From the NCBI RefSeq assembly GCF_026745355.1, contig NC_079203.1, positions 6,669,352-6,733,351 on the forward strand: DNA of 64,000 bases. Reading direction: 5' to 3'. This DNA comes from Beta vulgaris subsp. vulgaris (lineage: Eukaryota; Streptophyta; Magnoliopsida; Caryophyllales; Amaranthaceae). Below, piece by piece: positions 55,355 through 64,000 of the stretch. The notes below the pieces were generated by a model. That model did not search any database. It worked only from the letters and a program-made list of their open reading frames with translations, and was not told the DNA's origin. The stretch's first letter is position 1, and each line of letters begins with the position of its first letter. The position numbers and the translations under genes were made by a program.

Positions 55355-57401
55355 TCAACAGCTTGGAGGTGCAGGACTCGCGGGTGCCGGACTTGGAGGT
55401 GCAGGACTCGTGGGTGCCGGACTTGGAGGTGCAGGACTCGTGGGTGCCGGACTTGGAGGTGCAGGACTCGCGGGTGCCGGGCTTGGAGATGAAGGATTTC
55501 CTGCAGGACGTGGCCTTCTGAAATACTTGGAAGTAAAGGTTTCAGCAAGTGAAGGATATTTCCCCTTAACAAAACTCTCTAAACATTTTATGTAGGAGAA
55601 GTCCGTATTCTGGCCATCAGTTGACACGACATAAAAGCAACGACTTTCCTGGAAGTTGCTATGCTTTTTCACCTGTATATAGCAATGGAAATCAAACTCT
55701 GACATCAGAAAAGAAAAGCATGTCTACTATTTTATCACTGTTCTCCGGTATTCCTCGATGATATCATCATATGGTAAAACAATTAAGTGAGTATATTCAT
55801 GATTTTGTACGATTGAGTTTTTTTTTTCTTTTTAAAGGGTGGAGGGGTAATAAAGTATGTGAGTCTATGTATGATGTCACTATCAGAATCCCAACATGAC
55901 GAGAAAATTTAAGTGAAAAACAAAATGTCCAAGGGCACCTCACCCCGGGCCTTTCCATTCCCTATATATCTTAAGAATATGTTCCCCTCTTAGTATCCCA
56001 TTTATGGAACTCTGACCTTTTAAACTTGATCACAACAAAATGATCAGCCTAGTTACACAGGCTACAACACATTTCTTCCCAGACAACTTTTGGACACTGC
56101 CCACAGATTTCACTTGCACTAATCGAAGCGTGTATTGAAAAATATTTTATCGATTCCAGTGAAATTTATGATCTTAATGGAAATAGCACAACAGCATTGG
56201 ATTCAGGTTTCCTACCCTCCAATCATGTAAAGCCAGACATCATTAGCTGGAATCTATGGTAGTTCTGTTGTACCACAACCTCAACACACACAAACAAACC
56301 GGAGTCCATAAAACAGGTCACAAGGTCACTACAATTTTCGTCTTTGTTTGACGACAGATGCAGTGCCACCTAGGATGCCAAATAAGCATACAATTTTATT
56401 CAAGATGCTACACAAGCTACACTAAAATATAATATTAAAATTTGAACAGTAACAAACTAAAAGAAATCAAACATGACTTTTGCAATGAATGTCTTCTAGA
56501 TGTATACACATACCGTGATAAAATCGACTCCAGCCCCAATTTTGGCCTCTTTATCAGGATGGTAATTCAAGATGTTGTCAATGACATAAGTTTGATCATC
56601 AGAAGGAAGCGGTTCACCATCATTACACCTATAGATGAGCATCGTAACACAAGACAAGGTCAGCAGAAAAGACAAGCTGACTTACGACTACATATGAATG
56701 CTTAAACTTCCTTTGTATCTATATCTCATCCCAGTATTAGATACACATTGCACATATGTCCAAATTCAGATAGCATTTCACTTTGGTAAATACTTTTGAA
56801 GTTTTTACTAATGATGATAGCTACAATTTGAACAGCATCAAAATAATTTGTTCAGATTTTTCATTTCAATACGAAATGTTTAAATTCTTGACTGAATACG
56901 ACTCAGTGCTCTCCTTGTCTCTGTCAATCCACTATTAATTTTTTCCAAACTACAAAGACATGAACAAATAAGAGCAGTTTGTTCAGACTCAAATTTCAAA
57001 AGGGATAAGAGCAATTTGTTTCTGTCATTTCTTTCACTGAATTACACTTAGAGCTCTCTTTCCTGCTTATTCTTCCAGAGTAGAGCGACAAGAGTAAATC
57101 CAATGCTAGATACTAGGCTATCAATCCCCTACAAATTTTCCCTGATTTCCCAAATCGAACAGACAGGTTGCAAACAAGAAATCATCATAATGTTGGAATG
57201 ATGAAAAAAAGGGTTAAAACTAAAATGCCCTTATTCTAAGTTTTCTGAGAAATCAAAACGGTACAGATGCATTTATTATTATGATTATTATTGTTGTTAT
57301 TATTATTATCATCATCATTATTATTATCATGGATTGGATACTATATGTTAGTGTCCAGAAATTGTTTGGCATTCTTTAGAAGTGTGTTAATGGCGTTTGT
57401 T

Positions 57402-57432
<31 letters not shown>

Positions 57433-60400
57433 TGGGGGGGGGGGGGGGGGGGGTTCTTTGTCTTCTTTCACCAAACAAGCCATAGAATGATTGACTTTGT
57501 TCTTTTATTTATCAATCATAGGCACAATCTTAATCTAATATATGCATGAATGCATCAAGAAATTAAAAAAGTAAAAACTGATTGCAAATTTACCCTGATT
57601 GATGCATAATTCTTCGAATAGACTGCATGATTGATTCAACCTCAGATAGAACACCTTGCTCTTCAGATGAGAAAAGATCCATCCGTTTTCTGGTAGCAGT
57701 AAATGCCACACCAGTAGAATCATCATTTGGTCCTCCATGTTGCTTCGGGGGCCGATTCATCCTACTTCTCCACTCACCAGAGTTCGAAGAGCCCCAGCCA
57801 CGACCTCCTTCAGGCTGTTTTTTCTTCCAGCCTCCAGCACCTTCACTACTATTGTCTGACTGTCCCCAGGAAGACTGACACTTGTCACCCCCACTACTGG
57901 AAACACCGTCTCCAAAGGCCTTACCTGTGCTCCAGCCACCAGCATCCTTGCTGCCATTGTTTGATTGGCCCCAAGAAGGTTGAGATTTTCCCTCTGGTTT
58001 TTTGGAAACCCAACCACTGACGTCACCTTCAGAGGCCTTACCTGTGCTCCAGCCACCAGCATCCTTGCTGCCATTGTTTGATTGGCCCCAAGAAGGTTGA
58101 GATTTTCCCTCTGGTTTTTTGGAAACCCAACCACTGACGTCACCTTCAGAGGCCTTACCTGTGCTCCAGCCACCAGCATCCTTGCTGCCATTGTTTGATT
58201 GGCCCCAAGAAGGTTGAGATTTTCCCTCTGGTTTTTTGGAAACCCAACCACTGACGTCACCTTCAGAGGCCTTACCTGTGCTCCAGCCACCAGCATCCTT
58301 GCTGCCATCGTTTGATTGGCCCCAAGAAGGTTGAGATTTTCCCTCTGGTTTTTTGGAAACCCAACCACTGACGTCACCTTCTTCAGAGGCCTTGTTCATA
58401 TTCCAGTGACCAGCGCTGTCTTTGTTATTTTTTGGTTTTCCCCAACAAGACTTGGTCTTGTTCTCCTCCTTTTGTGAATCCCAGCTTCCAGAACCACCCT
58501 CTCCACCTGGCTTGCTCCAACCTTCAGCACCTTCACTGCTATTTTTTAACTGTTCCCATGTACTGGAAACACCATCTCCAGAGGCCTTACCCGTGCTCCA
58601 GCCATCAGCATTCTTGCTGCCATTGCTTGATTGGCCCCAAGAGGACTTTGTCCTGTTATCGTGTTTCTTAGTGTCCCAGCTTTGCGTACTATCCTCTCCA
58701 CAGACCTTGAACTCACTAGAACTTCCACCAACGATCATTGCCTGTTGACTGACTTCATTAAATTTCTTTCACCATTTTGATTATTCAAATAAGGGAACAT
58801 CAAACACAACTAAAGAATATGATTGCATTAAAACCTGTGTAGGGACAGGTACATATGCTGATTACCATTTACATAAAAACACTATTCAAAAGAAAAACAA
58901 AAAATCAACCCAACACAACTAAAATTCAAGAAAAAAAAAACTTTGGCTTCATGAATTTTACACGTACACAATCCTTAAAACACTTATAGCAATGAGAAGC
59001 CACACTAGCATATCACTTTGTTTTACTCACTATGACCCATTACAAATGCATCATTGTCCTATTTCAAGATACATATAAAATGTATCATTACCTAATTTGG
59101 TAACGAGTTCTCTTCTCTCCAATCACATGGATCCCTCTTTTTGTATCCCTCTCACTCTCTCTCTTATGATCACATATGTGCTCCTTAATTTGTGTGCTAC
59201 ACCCACAAAATGCACTTGTAATGGATATGAAATTGTATAATATTAGAAAGTAAAAAACTTCACCCACCTATCTTTAAATTGCAAGAATTTGAGACGAAGC
59301 AAACATTATAAGTTTAGTAAATCTTCTAGTTTTTAGTTTAGTGTATACGAGTTGATGAAAGTTTTCGAGGAAAAAAGTGTTGGTTAATTTATAAAATTGT
59401 AAGACAAGGGAGATTCAATGTTGACTAGTTGTTAGTGTATGTGTGTGTATTCAGGTTTAGAGCTTCCCCCCCCCCCCCCAACACACACACACACACACAC
59501 AGAAAGATGGAAGCAAATGCCAAAAGCAAAGGATGTGCAAAGCCAAACAATAAGAAAACCAATGTTTCTCCGAACGCAACTACTACTAAACACCCATTTC
59601 CCTAACACCACTTTTGCCTCAGCTCACCCCTTCTATTGTCTTCTTGGTTAAAGATGCTAGTGTCTAATATATAACTTACTCTGATCTGCAATTTCTTTTG
59701 GCAGTACTCTGATCTATAATTACTAATGCATTGAGTCATTATATACATTGTTTCCTCATTATACAGTATGGCGCATCTTTATAAAGTCTATCTACTTACA
59801 CAAAAGTTGTTAATTATATGTAATACTTTCAAAAGAATTAATGTAATGGCTACATATATAAGGACAATAGGAACGAACAATAAGAATTTGAGATAAATTA
59901 TACTACACTTGTTGGAAGAACCATAAATCTAATCATTCTAAGGTGAATTTAGATGATACTACAAGATATAAAACTCGGCCATTCCATTACAGTACGTAAG
60001 TTGCAACAGATTATCTCAAGACCTGAGCCTCATAACTAGTTAACGTGTAACTGAACTCTTACCTCATTGCTTTTCCAGGTTGAGTTGGTATCTTTCTTTG
60101 TAGAGTTCCAGCTTCTAAAACCTCCCTCTTGATTGAGCACAGAAGAACTCCGGCCACCCTCATTTTCATTGTTGTTCTTTTTCCAGGATGAATCTCTAGG
60201 CTTTCCCCAAGAAGATGGTGCTTTGCTCTCTTCTTTTTCAGATACTGACCTTTGGTAATCTGCGTGCTGATTAACCCCAGTAGAATTCCAGTTACCAGCA
60301 TTCTTAAGACTAGTACCCCAGGTCGATTCATTAGATTTTCCCCAAGAAACCTGCTTGTCACCATTTGGTTTTTCATCATTTTTCTTCGATGCATCCCAAC

Positions 60401-62308
60401 CATTAGCCATAGATTCAGGTTGTGTTAGATCCTTTTTGACTCCCCAGCTTGACCAGCCACCCCCATCTACTAAGCCAGAAGTAAGATCTTGTTTAGAACC
60501 CTTTTTAATCCACCCAATATCATTGTTTGTCTCTTTGTCCGGTTCATGAGCAGATGAAGGCTCTTTTAGTTTGGCTGCACCCCAAGATTTTGATGAATCT
60601 TCGGGTTGCGGCAGATCTTTCTTTGATCCCCAGCTTGACCAGCCACCACCACTATCATTGTCTGTCTCTTTGTCCGATTCACGGGCAGATGAAGGCTCTT
60701 TCAGTTTGGCTCCACCCCAAGATTTTGATGAATCTTCAGGTTGCGGCAGATCTTTCTTTGATCCCCAGCTTGACCAGCCACCACCACTATCATTGTCCGT
60801 CTCTTTGTCCGATTGGCAGATGAAGGCTCTTTCAGTTTGGCTCCACCCCAAGATTTTGATGAATCTTCAGGTTGCGGCAGATCTTTCTTTGATCCCCAGC
60901 TTGACCAGCCACCACCACTATCATTGTCTGTCTCTTTGTCCGATTCACGAGCAGATGAAGGCTCTTTCAGTTTGGCTCCACCCCAAGATTTTGATGAATC
61001 TTCAGTCTGCGGCAGATCTTTCTTTGATCCCCAGCTTGACCAGCCACCACCACCACCATTGTCCGTCTCTTTGTCCGATTCACGAGCAGATGAAGGCTCT
61101 TTCAGTTTGGCTCCACCCCAAGACTTTGATGAATCTTCAGGCTGAGGCAGATCTTTCTTTGATCCCCAGCTTGACCAGCCACCACCTTCTGCTGAGCCAG
61201 AGGAAGGCAGTTCTTTCTTCGATTCCCAGCTTGACCAGCCACCACCTTCTGCTGAGCCAGACGAAGGCAGATCTTTCTTCGATTCCCAGCTTGACCAACC
61301 ACCACCTTCTGCTGAGCCAGAGGTAGGCAATCCATCCCAGCTTGATTCATCAGTTTCAAGATGCTCCTCAAAGACAGCCTTATCTTCCTGTTCAGGGGAC
61401 AGAGGTGGCTCTGTGTATACTTCATCAAAATTCTCAATGTCTTCACCCAAGCACCCAGTATCAATTCCTTCCTCATTTGAACCACCCAAAAGATGAAGGA
61501 AGTTGTAAACATCTGTTCCTTTATCAGACTCTCCCACCTGCAAGGGAAAAATAGTGAACGGCAAAGAAGAAATCTTCAAGAAATGGCCCATTTAATAACC
61601 TTAGATAATAAAAGCAGATCATCAAAGAACTATCGCAAAGGTTAACCATAGAGATAGAGCACAATACCGCTTTCGTCTCCCATAGAATATCGAACTTAGT
61701 GCCAGTACCAATAGCAACACGCTTACCCCACGAACATGATCCTACAATGCTTCCTAGGGTGTCCACATGGCACTTCTCAGAAGCCCTCTGAAAACATTTT
61801 CGTGGTGTCTGGCCAAACAGAATAAATCCAAAGAAACAGAAAACAAATCAAACTTCATCTAGAGATGCCTAAAAAAAGATCTGATTACTCCCTTATTCAA
61901 AATAGAATACCTACAAATTTCCTTTGTTATAATCTAACTTATTCAGTGAAGGGAAAATGCAGAGCTTAATGCAACTTTCCCAATTGTCCTCTTCTTCTCC
62001 TACCAGTGTTTCATACAATCTTTAAAAGGTTTAAGTCAATAAACCTTCTTTTTCTAGATTTAAAGGATCCTTGATCTGTGCCTTTAACCATAAAATACTT
62101 ATATACAGATGGGGTAACAAGGACAAAGCCTTACATATAGAGTTGCCTCAGTGAATGGCACTTGAACATTCAGTGCACGACATAGTGCCTTGATTCCACT
62201 TATATTGAAGCCAATTAAATTCCCAGCACAAGTCATGCTACTAGCCAAGAGAAGCAAATGCTCTTTAAGCACACCTTTTGTGACCATAGTCACAGATGTT
62301 GAGAGGCG
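55355..62308 (-). CDS. NRPE1: NRPE1, largest subunit of RNA polymerase V: C-terminal part, frameshifted
   Basis: RNA polymerase V makes the scaffold transcripts to which ARGONAUTE4-siRNA complexes bind in RNA-directed DNA methylation. Visible coding exons (minus): 62135-62308, 61668-61808, 60063-61537, 57594-58741, 56514-56628, 55355-55672. The first two carry the end of the polymerase core ([37 protein letters not shown]). Two large exons encode the tryptophan-glycine (WG/GW) platform that binds ARGONAUTE. The last part is the DeCL domain ([46 protein letters not shown]). The tail is Ser-Pro-Ala repeats ending PAPPSC. The catalytic N-terminal part lies beyond the right edge or in exons I could not find. 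The exon 60063-61537 is 1475 bp and lacks 4 bp at 60814/60815; 1479 bp would keep phase with both neighbours. As written, translation leaves frame before half of the WG region and all of DeCL. Confidence 0.92.
55365..55484 (-). repeat. 30-bp minisatellite encoding the NRPE1 Ser-Pro-Ala tail
   Basis: Four in-frame copies of a 30-bp unit (core GGTGCAGGACTCG(C/T)GGGTGCCGG on the plus strand) encode repeated SPAP(A/T)SPAPP. Arabidopsis NRPE1 has a Gln-Ser-rich tail at this position, so the tail has evolved independently by repeat expansion. Confidence 0.85.
56629..57593. other. NRPE1 intron with microsatellites
   Basis: Contains an ATT/ATC trinucleotide tract (about 57276-57330) and a (GT)n run directly followed by a G run (about 57405-57452). 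No exon recognised. Confidence 0.6.
57925..58390 (-). repeat. 117-bp tandem repeat encoding WG motifs in NRPE1
   Basis: Four nearly identical 117-bp units start at 57961, 58078, 58195 and 58312 (phrase TTGATTGGCCCCAAGAAGG). Each encodes 39 residues with [19 protein letters not shown] and PSWGQS, giving three Trp-Gly/Gly-Trp sites per unit. The very low divergence indicates recent duplication or gene conversion. Confidence 0.9.
58742..60062. other. NRPE1 intron between the two WG-repeat exons
   Basis: 1.3 kb intron with a C run followed by (AC)n at about 59466-59501. No exon or transposon recognised. Confidence 0.6.
60395..61335 (-). repeat. 135-bp and 60-bp tandem repeats encoding WG motifs in NRPE1
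   Basis: A 135-bp unit (45 codons: [20 protein letters not shown], then [14 protein letters not shown]) recurs. The phrase GTCTCTTTGTCCGATT starts at 60664, 60799, 60930 and 61065, giving spacings of 135, 131 and 135. The 131 marks a 4-bp loss. Upstream in the protein, three 60-bp units ([18 protein letters not shown] type) end at about 61187, 61247 and 61307. A more diverged unit lies near 60530. Confidence 0.9.
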
Positions 62309-64000
62309 CTGTAATTAGCAGAAAGTAACAAACACTTTAGAGGTTAATGAAACATAAAACTTTGTTCAAGAAAACTATGTTTGTTATCAATAGATCTAGT
62401 TCTGTTTAAAGAGAAGCAAATCATTTCCTTACGTCATTGAATGATTGCACTGGCATACAGATAAAAGGAAACTCATAAAAGGCTAAACACCATTCCATTT
62501 TGTTACTCATGTTACATATTATGCATGATTACATGCTCTTCGGCCATGCCATCAGAAAGAGTCAACTATCATGCAAACCGTATACAGCTTGTTACTTACC
62601 ATTTTATTTATTTTTTCGAAAAAAATTCCCTAGTATTTTTTGAAAAAAATGCTCAGCTCATACAATAAGGAATTGGAATCACAAAACTGGCCCACTGGAA
62701 TATGTAGCCAAGCAACACAATGCAGGTAGAGGACGCCAACACATGGATAGGTAGAACCACCAACACTAGTATCTAAATATGCCGCGGTAGCAAGAGATCA
62801 AGACTTAGTGCCCACTGATACATGTGAATGACTTTGGCGGAAAAATTAACGGATTTTAAGCTAAAAGGTTGTCGATGGTGCCTAATGATTCAAAGAACTC
62901 TCTGTTTACGAGGTGCAACTAACATAGAAATACAGAGACAAACAAAGCATTTACTGCCAGATCATTTGTGAATCTATAACTGTGACAAATAGCTGGCAGT
63001 GTAGTGGACATAGATCACCAGATATTTGTAGATATTATGCACGTAAAAAGAGCATCTCTAAAACTCCAGAATTCAATCTTATACAACATGGAAATATGTC
63101 ATGCCACCAAACATCAACAGAAACACGTTTCATAATTCAAATTTGTGATAAACCAGAAGCTTTCGGATCCAAAGAAGAGCAGCCAAAAGCCTAAACTCTA
63201 TAATCAAATTGTCAGTTAAGATGAGGGCATGAAGGAGGAACAAAAGGTGTGCCTGGAGCCCTGGATTGTAGATGTTTACTCCAGAATTAAAGGTGTTCCA
63301 GTGCCTGGATAAAAAAAATTCACTCCAAAAGTACTAGCTAGGATATGATGGACTGAGTTGAGGAGCTAAATGACTTTAGTCATGCTGAGCTTATAACCAA
63401 TTCAACAGATTACAGAGGAGACCACTTATTTGTTACTCAGGTATGTGATATGCCCCAAAGAAATGGATTGTGGAGCCTCTTCCATTGCACGTTAAAAGAG
63501 TCAGTGCACATTAATTTTTGAACAACCATACAGAATAGACTTGTACCCCAAAAAAATCATAATAATCTGCAAGTGTATCTTAAGTTCCCAACGAAAATTT
63601 ATAATTACAAAAACTATATTGTCAACATAAGAACACATAGAACTGACATTTGACAGCTAATAATACTCCAATTTTTATTATACGAAGGTTGAGTCTACTT
63701 GTAATTCCAGATTTCAAGATGCAAAGCATAGTGATCAACATACAATGTCTGACTACAAATTAACAGACCAGGCTGAAAATTTTGTTTACAATGGGAAAAA
63801 AGACCATGTAAAGAAACTTATACAAAGGAAAATACAGCAAAATGGAAACAACTACAGCCCCCACAACCAAGAGCCCAAACAAAACGTATTTAATGAAACG
63901 TCTTGAGCAACATTATTCTCATTTGATCTTTGAATCAAAAGATACAGTAATCAAAAACAGCAAGATAGGTAGTGTTGCAATTTCTCTGTTTTTTCGAAGA
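62309..64000. other. Probable NRPE1 intron or upstream sequence
   Basis: The exon at 62135-62308 has a clear acceptor (AATTACAG|CGC), so coding sequence continues to the right. No further NRPE1 exon was recognised in the remaining 1.7 kb, which is AT-rich. Confidence 0.5.

Noticed and set aside
57757..58377. 206-codon repeat protein in another frame of the 117-bp array
   Set aside because: It is the alternative frame of the same in-phase repeat; the WG frame has splice sites and homology.
60527..61326. Plus-strand open frames across the NRPE1 repeats
   Set aside because: They are antisense shadows of the 135-bp WG repeats; open only because the unit length is a multiple of three.

Overview
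This window is nuclear DNA from a flowering plant, most likely a eudicot. Three conserved plant genes with many GT-AG introns, all on the minus strand, sit in AT-rich sequence crowded with plant-type transposable elements. I could not narrow the species. Gene models were built by hand, joining exons by reading phase and by remembered family proteins; no search was run.

Left edge (1-9350): the first coding exon (557-754, minus) of a possible plastid-targeted protein runs off the left edge. It is followed by a degenerate 20-bp tandem repeat, a 1-kb foldback Mutator-like element with a 9-bp target-site duplication, and a decayed 5.9-kb LINE with a 16-bp target-site duplication.

Gene 1 (9749-23139, minus): a 15-exon LAF3-like amidohydrolase whose exons join into an unbroken 574-codon frame. 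Its introns carry a TIR element set in TA microsatellites, two copies of a 295-bp LTR-like repeat (one split by a Stowaway MITE), an RTE-type LINE tail, a GGCC-type MITE, and a minisatellite-bearing Helitron-like element.

Gene 2 (27018-51384, minus): an 18-exon LacZ-type glycoside hydrolase family 2 beta-galactosidase, 1176 codons and unbroken. Its 9.3-kb intron holds a nest: an intact-length Ty1/copia element (AGTTT target site) inside a solo LTR (GCTAT target site). The copia has four frame lesions and a changed protease active site.

Intergenic 51.4-55.3 kb: a pair of inverted Helitron-type 3' ends, a tRNA-derived SINE with its target-site duplication, and another minisatellite-bearing Helitron-like element.

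Gene 3 (55355-62308, minus, 5' end not seen): the C-terminal part of NRPE1, the largest subunit of RNA polymerase V, with WG/GW repeats that bind ARGONAUTE, a DeCL domain and an unusual Ser-Pro-Ala tail. One 135-bp WG repeat unit lacks exactly 4 bp, which breaks the frame upstream of the DeCL domain. This is the most consequential observation: RNA polymerase V is the machine that silences transposons like those filling this window. Either this copy is broken or the assembly is wrong here.

The genes do not look like a cluster with a shared pathway. I see no CRISPR array, rRNA, independent tRNA gene or bacterial-style operon.
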